Shown here: in pieces, positions 8,838-17,571 of the stretch | Numbering within the stretch: position 1 is the stretch's first letter | How the letters are laid out: each line of letters starts with the position of its first letter | Assembly (NCBI GenBank): GCA_964652975.1 | Contig: CAZZCN010000021.1 | Location: forward strand, 1 to 38,715 | Direction: 5' to 3' | Length of the DNA stretch: 38,715 bases | From: CAZZCN01 sp964652975 | GTDB lineage: Bacteria > Bacillota > Clostridia > Saccharofermentanales > UBA5734 | Position numbers and translations under genes: made by a program | The notes under the pieces: model-generated | What the model saw: only the letters and a program-made list of their open reading frames with translations | The model's database searches: none | What the model was told of the DNA's origin: nothing

Positions 8838-9317
8838 ATGAAGAGAACAGATTATTTGAGATGGGACGAGTATTTCATGGGGCTTGCAATGCTTTCAGCA
8901 CAGCGTAGCAAGGACAGCTCCACCCAGGTGGGGTCTTGCATAGTTGGAACGAATAACAAAATCCTGTCAGTCGGATACAATGGAATGCCTTGCGGGTGCG
9001 ACGATGACGAAATGCCATGGGGCAGGGACGGTGATCCGCTTGATACCAAGTACCTTTATGTCTGTCACTCCGAACTGAATGCAATATTGAATTATGAGGG
9101 TCCCGGAGTAAGAGGAGCTAGAATATATACCACGCTTTTTCCATGCAATGAGTGTGCAAAGTCCATAATACAAAGCGGAATCAAAGAAGTAATCTACCTC
9201 TCGGACAAGTACGCGGAAACCGACTCGATAATAGCATCGAAGAGGATGTTTGACATGGCTGGTGTGGAGTACAGACAATATTCGATAAGTGGCAAAGAGA
9301 TAATATTGAGTTTGTAA
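8838..9317 (+). CDS. comEB: Deoxycytidylate (dCMP) deaminase, ComEB family
   Basis: A 159-residue zinc-dependent deaminase converting dCMP to dUMP, the route to dTMP. Zinc ligands and the catalytic Glu are seen in CHSELNAI (H-x-E) and LFPCNECAK (P-C-x-x-C). GYNGMPCG with the acidic DDDEMPWGR insertion is typical of dCMP deaminases rather than cytidine deaminases. In Bacillus the homologue lies in the come operon; here there is no competence neighbour, so the housekeeping nucleotide role is the safer reading. The ATG at 8838 is chosen because GGAGG (8825-8829) lies eight bases upstream; a longer reading from TTG 8823 would include the binding site itself. Confidence 0.92.
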   Translation: MKRTDYLRWDEYFMGLAMLSAQRSKDSSTQVGSCIVGTNNKILSVGYNGMPCGCDDDEMPWGRDGDPLDTKYLYVCHSELNAILNYEGPGVRGARIYTTLFPCNECAKSIIQSGIKEVIYLSDKYAETDSIIASKRMFDMAGVEYRQYSISGKEIILSL

Positions 9318-9531
9318 TTGTATTTATTATATGTATTAATTCGTTATGGCACTGATAATAGAACAACAGGGATAAGCAGCAGATATATAACAAGTGATAT
9401 ATGCCAATTAAGATATAGAAGTAGTATCAGTCACTATATTAACAAAAGCAAGTAATTTTATAAAATGACCCTGAAAGAAGACATCAAAAGCACCAGGTAT
9501 TAAAACCAATACTAAACCCCGGAGGGCCAAT

Positions 9532-10314
9532 ATGCAGAAATTATGCGAGGTCATATCGAAAACAATATTGTTCAAAGGGCTTGAACACGATGTATTTTCC
9601 CAATATTGCAGCAAAACCTCTATTCGTGTTGCATGGAAAGGCGAAATTATCGAGAATGAAGGAGACGATTGCAACGGCATCGGTGTTCTGCTACAAGGCA
9701 AGCTTGCACTTCAGAAGTACGCCTCCACCGGAGAATTCTCAACTATTTCGTTGATTGAAGAGGGCGAGATGTACGGTGAGGATCTTCTTTTTGGAACAAC
9801 CAACCAGTTTCCAATGACAATAGAAGCCGTTACTAATTCAAAGATTCTATATATACCCAAGTCTGTATTGATTCCATTAATGCAGAACAACCATTTTCTA
9901 AACCAGAATTTTATCAAAATACTCTCTGACAAGGTCAGAAGCCAGAACGAGAGAATATCACTGCTGTCACAGAAGACACTCAGGCAGAAAATCGCATTTT
10001 ATCTGCTTGAATTATATAAGAAAACACTTAAAGAAAAGAGTCAAATCCAGCTAGCAGGCATCCATATCAAAAGTGTTAACACAACTGGCAGCAACAACAA
10101 GAAAGCCATTAGCAACCCTCCGGAGGATCTGGTTATAGAACTGCCGGTATCCAAAGAAGTCATAGCAAAGCTGCTTGCGATGCCAAGGCCTTCATTTTCC
10201 CGCGAACTGATCAACATGGAGAAGGATGGTTTTATAAAGGTTGACGGAAGAAATATAAGAATCATGAATCTTCAGGAACTGGAGTCAGGAGCACTTGAAG
10301 GAGACGGTGATTAG
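9532..10314 (+). CDS. Crp/Fnr-family transcriptional regulator
   Basis: A 260-residue protein with an N-terminal cyclic-nucleotide-binding-like beta-barrel (about residues 15-125; GEIIENEGDDCNGIGVLLQG, then EGEMYGEDLLF), a long dimer helix and a C-terminal winged helix (VSKEVIAKLLAMPRPSFSREL, then KDGFIKVDGRNIRI). A polar linker rich in Ser, Asn and Lys (about residues 165-195) separates the helix from the HTH and is longer than usual. No Fnr-type cluster of four cysteines is present, so the ligand is unknown. GGAGGG precedes the ATG. It sits about 105 bp before the purine salvage operon on the same strand and may control it, but no matching operator was recognised. Confidence 0.85.
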   Translation: MQKLCEVISKTILFKGLEHDVFSQYCSKTSIRVAWKGEIIENEGDDCNGIGVLLQGKLALQKYASTGEFSTISLIEEGEMYGEDLLFGTTNQFPMTIEAVTNSKILYIPKSVLIPLMQNNHFLNQNFIKILSDKVRSQNERISLLSQKTLRQKIAFYLLELYKKTLKEKSQIQLAGIHIKSVNTTGSNNKKAISNPPEDLVIELPVSKEVIAKLLAMPRPSFSRELINMEKDGFIKVDGRNIRIMNLQELESGALEGDGD

Positions 10315-10418
10315 TCGGATTGATACAATATACGGACATGCTGTTTTGTAACACGTCAAAACGAATTAACTTTTAAGATATAAAAATTGTAACATTGGAT
10401 TAGATTTGTGAGGAATTG

Positions 10419-10988
10419 ATGGAAGAACTTAAGACGAAAATCAGGCAGGAGGGTATAGTTATCGGGAACGATGTCCTGAAAGTGGACTCGTTTTTGAACC
10501 ATCAAATCGACCCCAAGCTGATGAAAGCAATTGGCAGGGAATTTGCTAAACGTTTTGAAGGATGCCTTATCACCAAGATTTTAACGGTTGAATCATCCGG
10601 AATCGCACCTGCAATGTCAGTAGCGCATGAACTTTCCGTACCTGTCGTTTACGCCAAGAAGACCTCGTCGAGAATAACAGACGCTGATGTCTACGAATCA
10701 AATGTTTTTTCATTTACCAAGAATAAGAAATATAAAATACGTGTGAGCCGTAAATTCATTACCAAGGATGATTGTGTGCTTATAATAGATGATTTTCTAG
10801 CAAACGGTCAGGCAATACTTGGATTGTACGAGATTATCACAAAGTCAGGAGCGTCCTTCGCCGGAGCAGGTATTGTAATCGAGAAGGGTTTTCAAGGTGG
10901 CGGCGATATGCTGCGTAAGATGGGTATCAGGGTTGAATCCCTTGCCATAGTAGAGAACATGTCAGAGACCAAAATTTTATTCAAATGA
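10419..10988 (+). CDS. xpt: Xanthine phosphoribosyltransferase
   Basis: This 189-residue type I phosphoribosyltransferase transfers PRPP ribose-phosphate to xanthine, giving XMP. The PRPP loop is CVLIIDDFLANGQA (about residues 119-132), and the N-terminus (EGIVIGNDVLKVDSFLNHQIDP) matches Xpt closely, as does VESSGIAPAMSVAHEL. It acts in the cytoplasm. TGAGGA lies five bases before the ATG. The gene leads a run ending in a BMP-type nucleoside transporter, with only 19 bp to the lipoprotein gene, so purine uptake and salvage are coupled here. No purine riboswitch is visible upstream, unlike Bacillus xpt. Confidence 0.93.
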   Translation: MEELKTKIRQEGIVIGNDVLKVDSFLNHQIDPKLMKAIGREFAKRFEGCLITKILTVESSGIAPAMSVAHELSVPVVYAKKTSSRITDADVYESNVFSFTKNKKYKIRVSRKFITKDDCVLIIDDFLANGQAILGLYEIITKSGASFAGAGIVIEKGFQGGGDMLRKMGIRVESLAIVENMSETKILFK

Positions 10989-11007
10989 AAGCAGGAGGAA
11001 GAAAGAG

Positions 11008-12156
11008 ATGAAATTGAACAAAGTATTGACCGTAGTCCTATGCCTTGCAATGTTGGTAGGCATACTAGCAGGATGTGAAGTCGCAGCACCGACAACATCT
11101 TCATCAGACGAGTCGAAAGCAGCATCCTCAGCAGCTGCAGCCACGAAACTCAAAGTAGGGGTTATCTACATTTCACCCAAAGATGACGGTGGCTGGTCAC
11201 AGGCTCATGCTAATGGCTTCAAAGAAGCTATCAGTATTATAGGCAGTGACAAGGTTGAGATCAGCGAACTGGAAAACATCAGTGACCTTGATGCAGCAAA
11301 AACAGAAACAGCTATCAGACAATTGATTGATGGTGGATGCAAAATCATATTTACAACAAGTTTCGGTTATATGGAGACCACAAAGCGTCTGGCTACAGAA
11401 TTCCCGAATGTTAAATTCGAACATTGTTCAGGTACAGAAAGCAATGCTACAAATTTCGACAATTATTTCGGACAAATAGAACAACCAAGATATCTTACAG
11501 GAATAATGGCCGGATATGCAACTAAGTCCAACAAAATCGGATATGTTGCAGCACATCCTTTTCCTGAAGTAATACGCGGCATAAACGCTTTCACCATGGG
11601 CGTACGTTCAGTCAACCCAAAAGCCCAGGTCTATGTCGAGTGGACAAGAAGCTGGTTTGACCCCACCAAAGAAAAAGAAAACGCAATTGCACTTCTTAAC
11701 AAAGGGTGCGACGTTATGGCACAACACCAGGATTCAACTGCCGCTCTTGCTGCAGCAGAAGAAAAGGGAGTTTTCGCTATAGGATATGACAATCCTATGG
11801 GACAATTTGCACCTAAGGGATACCTTTCTGCACCAATATTCAAGTGGGGAGCATATTACGAAAAGAAAATTACAGCTATGCTCGACAACACATGGAAAGT
11901 AGAAAAATCATGGGGCGGCATGAAAGAAGGCATAGTTGATATAGACACCATGTCAGCCAATGTATCAGCCACAGCAAAAGCAAAAGTTGAAGAAATGAAG
12001 ACAAAATTACTTGCAGAAGGCAATAACTTCATATTCAAGGGACCTATCAAGGATAACAAAGGAGCCATCGCTGTTGCAGAAGGCAAAACCCTTACAAGAG
12101 AAGAACAGTATTCAATGATGTGGCTTGCAGAAGGCGTAGTTGGAGAAGCAAAGTAA
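11008..12156 (+). CDS. BMP-family ABC transporter substrate-binding lipoprotein (nucleoside/purine)
   Basis: A lipoprotein signal (LKVLC-type hydrophobic core then GILAGC, lipidated Cys23) is followed by a Ser/Ala-rich linker and a BMP/PnrA-like binding domain. Markers include VGVIYISPKDDGGWSQAHANG near the N-terminus, FTTSFGYMETT, NNYFGQI-type YFGQIEQPRYLTGIMAG, and a MAQHQDSTAALAAAEEKG segment. PnrA, BmpA and NupN relatives bind purine nucleosides at the outer membrane face and hand them to the permeases. GCAGGAGG precedes the ATG. It is followed by an 11-bp hairpin before the ATPase gene, as is common where the binding protein must exceed the transporter in amount. Confidence 0.92.
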   Translation: MKLNKVLTVVLCLAMLVGILAGCEVAAPTTSSSDESKAASSAAAATKLKVGVIYISPKDDGGWSQAHANGFKEAISIIGSDKVEISELENISDLDAAKTETAIRQLIDGGCKIIFTTSFGYMETTKRLATEFPNVKFEHCSGTESNATNFDNYFGQIEQPRYLTGIMAGYATKSNKIGYVAAHPFPEVIRGINAFTMGVRSVNPKAQVYVEWTRSWFDPTKEKENAIALLNKGCDVMAQHQDSTAALAAAEEKGVFAIGYDNPMGQFAPKGYLSAPIFKWGAYYEKKITAMLDNTWKVEKSWGGMKEGIVDIDTMSANVSATAKAKVEEMKTKLLAEGNNFIFKGPIKDNKGAIAVAEGKTLTREEQYSMMWLAEGVVGEAK

Positions 12157-12278
12157 CAATTGCTTCAGATTATGAGATGCCATATCTAGATTATATTTAT
12201 CAAAATCAACAGGATTTTTACTGTGTATTTTGATAACCAGACATAGATACCTTTAAAACAATTGTTTGTAATAATACC

Positions 12279-12309
12279 ATGCAGCGCTTGCCTATAGAAA
12301 GCGCTGCAT
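12279..12309 (+). promoter_or_regulatory. Intercistronic stem-loop between lipoprotein and ATPase genes
   Basis: ATGCAGCGCTT at 12279-12289 pairs perfectly with AAGCGCTGCAT at 12299-12309 across a 9-base loop. There is no T-run after it, so it is more likely a partial attenuator or a 3' end protector for the upstream mRNA than a full terminator. It includes the ATG at 12308, which argues against that codon being the ATPase start. Confidence 0.65.
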
Positions 12310-12352
12310 GTGTATTTTACTGTTACAGGCATTAAACGGGGATAAAACAAAA

Positions 12353-13921
12353 ATGATAGAGCAAACAACATCCGAAAACGCAGATAATCCCTTTTGCAAT
12401 GGACCTGCGATTGAAATGATCGACATATCCAAAAATTTCGGAAGCGTCAAAGCTAATGACGGTGTCAGTTTTTGCGTACACAAGGGTGAGATTCATGCTC
12501 TGCTTGGCGAAAACGGATCCGGTAAAAGTACATTGATGAACATTTTGTCCGGAATATATTTTCCTGACAATGGAATAATAAAGCTGAACGGCAAGAACGT
12601 GCTGTTCAAGTCACCCAAGGATTCAATCAAACACGGTATCGGCATGGTTCACCAGCATTTCAAGCTTGTCGAAAACATGACAGCCGGCGAGAACTGTATT
12701 CTGGGACATAAGGGGATTTTCACGCAAAACAGTGCAGCAGTTAAGAACCTGCACGATTTTGCATTGAATTATGATATAAATATCGACCCGGACAAAGTAA
12801 TTCGTAAAATGTCAGTAGGCGAAAAGCAGACTGTAGAGATATTAAAAGTCCTGTACCGCGGGGCGAACATACTTGTGTTGGACGAGCCCACGGCGGTTTT
12901 AACACCGCAGGAGACAGAAAAGCTGTTTGTTATTTTAAGAAAAATGCGTAATCAGGGATGTTCCATCATATTCATAAGCCATAAGATGAACGAAGTGCTT
13001 GATCTTTGCGACAGGGTAACCGTTTTACTAAAAGGCAAAACAGTTGGCACCAGAGAGATCGCAAAAACCAATCAAAACGAACTTGTTGAGATGATGGTCG
13101 GCAAAAGCATTGACCTGATGATTCACAGACCAAGAGTAATTAGCGATGGTGTCTGTCTTGAAGTCAAGGACTTGACAGTTCAAGACCAGACTGGATTTGC
13201 AAAGCTTGCCAATGTGTCCTTTTCACTCAGTCACGGAGAGATTCTGGGTGTGGCAGGTCTTGCCGGTAGCGGACAGAAGGAATTGTGTGAAGCAATTGCA
13301 GGTCTTGCTAGAAATGTTTCCGGACAGATACTTTTTCACAAAAATTCAATTATAGGAAAAGCCCCAAGAGAAATAATAAAGATGGGAATATCAATGAGTT
13401 TTATTCCCGAAGATCGTTTGGGAATGGGTCTAGTGGCTTCGATGAGCATAACTGATAACATCATGCTTAAGGATTATGCATTCCATCCGGGGATTTTTCT
13501 CAACAAAAAATCCGCGCGCGAAAAGGCTAAAGAGATTATACGTCGACTCGAAATAAGCACTCCCGGAATATTTCATGCTGTGCGAAAGCTATCGGGAGGT
13601 AATATCCAGAAGGTTATTCTCGGAAGAGAGATCAATTTGAATCCAAAGCTCCTTATAACAGCATACGCAGTAAGAGGTCTTGACATCAATTCATCATACA
13701 CGATATACAATCTCTTGAATGAACAGAAGGTCAAGGGGGTCGCAGTTCTTTATATAGGCGAGGATCTGGACGTTTTGCTGGAACTGTGCGACAGGATTCT
13801 TGTATTGAGCGGAGGAGTGGTCAGCGGTATTTTAGATGCCAGAACGGCAACAAAGGAGCAAATCGGTCTGATGATGTCAGGGGAATCGGGTGCTGGGGTT
13901 GATGTGGAGGTGAAGAATTGA
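12353..13921 (+). CDS. ABC transporter ATPase with two nucleotide-binding domains (nucleoside uptake)
   Basis: This 522-residue tandem ATPase belongs to the sugar/nucleoside (CUT2/BMP) class. Domain 1 is complete: Walker A GENGSGKST (52-60), signature MSVGEKQTVEI and Walker B ILVLDEPTAVL. Domain 2 has the family's altered Walker A (GLAGSGQKEL) and LSGGNIQKV. Its Walker B region reads LLITAYAVRGLD where relatives usually have A-Q-P-T-R-G-L-D, so the second site is probably structural rather than hydrolytic. It powers uptake through the two permeases that follow. The ATG at 12353 is preferred over 12308: GGGG lies about 11 bases upstream and 12308 is inside a hairpin. Confidence 0.92.
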   Translation: MIEQTTSENADNPFCNGPAIEMIDISKNFGSVKANDGVSFCVHKGEIHALLGENGSGKSTLMNILSGIYFPDNGIIKLNGKNVLFKSPKDSIKHGIGMVHQHFKLVENMTAGENCILGHKGIFTQNSAAVKNLHDFALNYDINIDPDKVIRKMSVGEKQTVEILKVLYRGANILVLDEPTAVLTPQETEKLFVILRKMRNQGCSIIFISHKMNEVLDLCDRVTVLLKGKTVGTREIAKTNQNELVEMMVGKSIDLMIHRPRVISDGVCLEVKDLTVQDQTGFAKLANVSFSLSHGEILGVAGLAGSGQKELCEAIAGLARNVSGQILFHKNSIIGKAPREIIKMGISMSFIPEDRLGMGLVASMSITDNIMLKDYAFHPGIFLNKKSAREKAKEIIRRLEISTPGIFHAVRKLSGGNIQKVILGREINLNPKLLITAYAVRGLDINSSYTIYNLLNEQKVKGVAVLYIGEDLDVLLELCDRILVLSGGVVSGILDARTATKEQIGLMMSGESGAGVDVEVKN

Positions 13922-15039
13922 TCAGAATAGCAAAAAAAGATGATGCCAACACACTCGTCTCCATGATTATAAGGACAGTAGCGATTTTGATAGCGCTTGT
14001 AGCATCAGGACTGATGATTGCTGCGATGGGGTTTGATCCTGCCAAGACTTTCGAGGCAATGGTAAGCGGTTCTTTTGGCAGCGCATACGGAATAAAGAAC
14101 AGTATCAATATTGCCATTCCTTATCTAGTGACTGCACTGGGAATTTCAATCGCGTTTCGGATGAAATTCTGGAACATTGGTGCTGAGGGTCAGATAGTAA
14201 TGGGCGCACTTTTTTCAACATATATTGCGAGAATAATGTCTCCTGATACAAACGGAGTTATTCTCATCGTAATGATGGGGTTTGCAGGGATTATCGGCGG
14301 TGCATTCTGGGCCTTGATACCGGCATTGTTCAAGGCGTTTTCCAATACAAACGAGACTCTGTTTACACTCATGATGAACTATATAGCAATTAAAATCACA
14401 CTATATATGAGAGCTGTGCTGTGGAAGGATCCCAATGCCTACGGCTTTCCTAAGATAGCAGACATTCCATTGCAGGCTCAGCTTCCGAAAGTCTTTGGCA
14501 TACATGTTGGCTGGATTGTTGCTCTTGTACTGGCCGCACTGGTGTATATTTTCATGAAATATACCAAGAAAGGATATGAGATTCAAGTGGTCGGGGAAAG
14601 TGAGAAAACGGCACATTATGCAGGAATGAACGTACGCAAAGTTCTAATAGCAGGTGTTTTGATGTCGGGCGCGTTGGCTGGACTTTCCGGAATGATAAAA
14701 CTGAATGGTATGTCATATGCATTATCAGAATCAATAGGTGGAGGAGACGGTTTTACCGCCATTATAATAGCATGGCTGTCCGGCCTTTCGGCTCCGGTCA
14801 TGGTAGTTGTTTCTTTTCTTTTTGCTGCAATGAAGCAAGGTGCAATGTCAATAGAGGCCAAAATGTCAATTCCTTCGTCTGTAGCTGAAATTATCCAGGG
14901 AACGATTCTGTTCTGCGCACTGGGAAGTGAATTTTTCATAAGATATAAAATTATTTTTGACTCGAAGCGAAAACACATGCCCAAGGTTCTAACACCGCCT
15001 GCCAAACTCGAAGACCACGAGGTGACGAATAATGGATAA
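13918..15039 (+). CDS. BMP-type ABC transporter permease 1
   Basis: A 373-residue polytopic membrane protein of the BPD_transp_2 family (RbsC/NupP-like), with about eight to ten hydrophobic segments. The family motif FWNIGAEGQIVMGAL is clear, along with LFTLMMNYIAI and SGALAGLSGM. It forms half of the nucleoside channel. The start is TTG at 13918, four bases overlapping the ATPase stop, and GGAGGTG sits six bases upstream; this supports TTG and translational coupling. A charged C-terminus (SKRKHMPKVL) lies at the cytoplasmic face. Confidence 0.9.
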   Translation: MIRIAKKDDANTLVSMIIRTVAILIALVASGLMIAAMGFDPAKTFEAMVSGSFGSAYGIKNSINIAIPYLVTALGISIAFRMKFWNIGAEGQIVMGALFSTYIARIMSPDTNGVILIVMMGFAGIIGGAFWALIPALFKAFSNTNETLFTLMMNYIAIKITLYMRAVLWKDPNAYGFPKIADIPLQAQLPKVFGIHVGWIVALVLAALVYIFMKYTKKGYEIQVVGESEKTAHYAGMNVRKVLIAGVLMSGALAGLSGMIKLNGMSYALSESIGGGDGFTAIIIAWLSGLSAPVMVVVSFLFAAMKQGAMSIEAKMSIPSSVAEIIQGTILFCALGSEFFIRYKIIFDSKRKHMPKVLTPPAKLEDHEVTNNG

Positions 15040-16030
15040 TCTTGCATATATCACATTTGCATTATTTATAGCATCTGCGATACGAGTCAGCATACCGCTT
15101 ATGATGGGATGTCTCGGGGAGTCGTTGACCGAAAGGGCGGGCAATTTGAACCTTGGTGTTGAAGGAATGATGCTTATGGGAGGATCGGCTGGCTTTGTAG
15201 TTGCCGCTATGACTAACTCCATAATTTTGACTTTGCTCGCTGCAATGGTTGCCGCTGGATTTGGAGCATCCATCTACGGATTGCTCACAATTACCTTCAG
15301 AACGAATCAAGTGGTTACAGGATTGGCACTTACAATATTTGGGGCGGGATTTGCCAATACACTAGGAAAGTCTGTTGCCGGAATCAAAACTCCTGAGAAA
15401 ATAATGAAATTCTTCACAATGAAACCTCTCAATTTTGACACAAGTTCCATTGAAAACACTAAAGTTATAGGACCTGTTATTAAATTTTTCAGTATCGCTT
15501 TTTTGCAGCATAATATTTTTATATACGGGACAATTGTTATTGCGGTTGTGGTAAGCATTTTTCTTTACAAGACAAGATTCGGACTCAACTTAAGAACCGT
15601 CGGCGAAAACCCATATGCAGCTGATGCAGCAGGCATCAGAGTGGTTATGACAAAGTACGTCTACGTAATTTTAGGCGGTGCATTATGTGGGCTTGCCGGT
15701 CTTTACCTGCCCCTTGTTCATGTCGGGTCGTGGGTGGAGAATATAACAGCAGGCAGTGGATGGATAGTAGTCGCCCTTGTTATATTTGTTAGATGGGACC
15801 CGGTAAAGGCAATATTCGGCTCCATGATTTTCGGTGCCCTCGAAGTATTGAAATTCTATCTTGACGCAGTCCCTGTTCTTAAGAATTCCTTTGTATTCAA
15901 CCCATATATGCTTGAGATGTATCCATACATCATGACAATTCTTGTTTTGATAATTACCTATGCCAGGACAAAGGGTAGCTGGATCGGTCCCGCATCCCTG
16001 GGCACGGCATATTTCAGGGAAGAGAGATAG
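15032..16030 (+). CDS. BMP-type ABC transporter permease 2
   Basis: A 332-residue partner permease of the same family, with LTERAGNLNLGVEGMMLMG (the counterpart of the NIGAEGQ motif), then LNLRTVGENPYAADAAGI, a typical cytoplasmic loop contacting the ATPase. The start overlaps the previous gene by eight bases and has GAGGTGA upstream, so the two permeases are translated in fixed ratio. With the lipoprotein and ATPase it completes a nucleoside uptake system resembling PnrABCDE and NupNOPQ. No clear terminator follows before the cdaA-type promoter. Confidence 0.9.
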   Translation: MDNLAYITFALFIASAIRVSIPLMMGCLGESLTERAGNLNLGVEGMMLMGGSAGFVVAAMTNSIILTLLAAMVAAGFGASIYGLLTITFRTNQVVTGLALTIFGAGFANTLGKSVAGIKTPEKIMKFFTMKPLNFDTSSIENTKVIGPVIKFFSIAFLQHNIFIYGTIVIAVVVSIFLYKTRFGLNLRTVGENPYAADAAGIRVVMTKYVYVILGGALCGLAGLYLPLVHVGSWVENITAGSGWIVVALVIFVRWDPVKAIFGSMIFGALEVLKFYLDAVPVLKNSFVFNPYMLEMYPYIMTILVLIITYARTKGSWIGPASLGTAYFREER

Positions 16031-16096
16031 CCGGTAAAATTTCCACAAAATTCATTTATATTTTGCATTTACCCGTTTAAAAATGTAAAATTAGTG

Positions 16097-16102
16097 TATA
16101 AT
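16097..16102 (+). promoter_or_regulatory. Probable -10 box upstream of the cdaA-ybbR fusion
   Basis: A perfect TATAAT lies 60 bases ahead of the start codon in an AT-rich leader. The -35 region at the correct distance is only GTTTAA-like, so only the -10 is claimed. Confidence 0.4.
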
Positions 16103-16161
16103 AAATTTTAAGCAATTTATTGAGTAATTTGTTTAGTTTTTTCAAGTAGGAGTAGAGCCAG

Positions 16162-17571
16162 ATGACTGAAAGTATATTAAATGACGGTTGGCAGTTTTTC
16201 GTAGAATTATTCAACAATTTGAGGACGGGTGTTCTGTTTTTTGGAGGACCGTTCGATATAGTTTTAGCGATTTTGGATATTTTCATAACAACATTGGTAA
16301 TATACTTCATACTGAAGCTTATACGTGACTCCAGGGCGTGGCAACTGCTTAAGGGTATAGTTCTGATTGTCATATTCTCACAGGTTTTTACCTTGCTGGG
16401 CCTTCAGACCATAGGATATATTCTGACTAACACGCTGTCGATATTGGCTATCGCGTTTGTTGTTCTTTTTCAGCCTGAGCTAAGAAGGGCACTGGAAACA
16501 GTCGGAAGAAGTTCTTTTACAATACTTTCAGGAGTTGTAAGCCAGGATGACCAACTAGGTAAGAATGTAATATATTCCATGATTGATTCAATTGTCATAG
16601 CCGCAGAGAAGCTGACTGCTTCCAGAACCGGTGCGCTTATTATAATTGAGCGGGAGACCAAGCTCGGAGAACTTACCGAACAGGACAATGCGGTAATTAT
16701 GGACTCAGCGGTGTCTTCAACATTACTGTTGCAGATATTTTATAAAGGCTCGCCGCTTCATGATGGGGCTGTTCTTATCAGAAATGGTCGTATCAACGCA
16801 GCCCGTTGTCATGTTCCTTTATCCGACAATTATCATCTGCGCAAGGATTACGGTACCAGACACCGTGCTGCCATCGGAGTTAGTGAAATGGGGGATGCCA
16901 TAGCAGTTGTGGTTTCCGAGGAGACCGGAGTTATATCAGTAGCTGTTAATGGAAGACTGTATCCTCTTGATAATCCAGATGCACTGCGAGCCATATTGCA
17001 TAAGCAGCTTGATGTTGATCTGGCAGGCGGAGTTATATCCCACCTTATTAAAAACACGAAAAGCAGAATGAAGGACAATGCGACATTCGCAAAGTCAATT
17101 AAAAAGAGAAGAAAAATCGATCTTATGATGTTGCTCGCCTCTTTGCTTATTGCGGCATTCGCTTGGGTATACATTCAGATTACCATCAATCCGGTCGTCA
17201 AAAAGTCGTTTTATGTTCCGGTTTCTGTCGAAGGAATAGAAGAACTCAAGAAAAACGAGATAACACTCCAGGTGCCTATAACTACTATAAATATTGACCT
17301 TATTGGCAGATCCAAAAATATCAACGATTTGAACACAAGTGATATCAGTGCAATAATTGATGTTTCCGAAGTCACATCCGCTACTGCCATGAATATGCCT
17401 GTTACTACGCGTATCAAGAAGCTGTCATATTTTAAGACTACCAATATTTCACCTTCTTCAATTGTTATTGTGTTTACATCAACCAAGCCGAAAGTCGAGC
17501 CCACGCCAACACCGACGATAACAATACCACCGACGCCGACGTTGTCACCAGCAGCCAGCCCCACTAAATAA
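16162..17571 (+). CDS. cdaA: Diadenylate cyclase CdaA fused to a YbbR (CdaR-like) domain
   Basis: One continuous 469-residue frame. Residues 1-105 hold three membrane segments (about 35-52, 64-80, 83-103). Residues about 110-285 are the DAC cyclase domain that makes c-di-AMP from two ATP, with the catalytic DGA (201-203) and RHR (233-235) motifs both intact. A basic stretch (KKRRK) leads to a fourth hydrophobic segment (321-341), then a single YbbR domain (about 345-440) and a Pro/Thr-rich tail. In Bacillus, CdaA and its membrane regulator CdaR are separate neighbours followed by glmM; here one polypeptide takes both places and glmM still follows. The topology fits: cyclase inside, YbbR outside. 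An internal ATG at 17125, at the base of the fourth segment, has only a weak, distant purine tract, so separate translation of the YbbR part seems unlikely but is not excluded. AGGAG precedes the first ATG. Confidence 0.93.
   Translation: MTESILNDGWQFFVELFNNLRTGVLFFGGPFDIVLAILDIFITTLVIYFILKLIRDSRAWQLLKGIVLIVIFSQVFTLLGLQTIGYILTNTLSILAIAFVVLFQPELRRALETVGRSSFTILSGVVSQDDQLGKNVIYSMIDSIVIAAEKLTASRTGALIIIERETKLGELTEQDNAVIMDSAVSSTLLLQIFYKGSPLHDGAVLIRNGRINAARCHVPLSDNYHLRKDYGTRHRAAIGVSEMGDAIAVVVSEETGVISVAVNGRLYPLDNPDALRAILHKQLDVDLAGGVISHLIKNTKSRMKDNATFAKSIKKRRKIDLMMLLASLLIAAFAWVYIQITINPVVKKSFYVPVSVEGIEELKKNEITLQVPITTINIDLIGRSKNINDLNTSDISAIIDVSEVTSATAMNMPVTTRIKKLSYFKTTNISPSSIVIVFTSTKPKVEPTPTPTITIPPTPTLSPAASPTK

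Noticed and set aside
10315..10418. Purine riboswitch upstream of xpt
   Set aside because: None of the conserved loop and junction sequences of purine riboswitches was found in the 104-bp gap.
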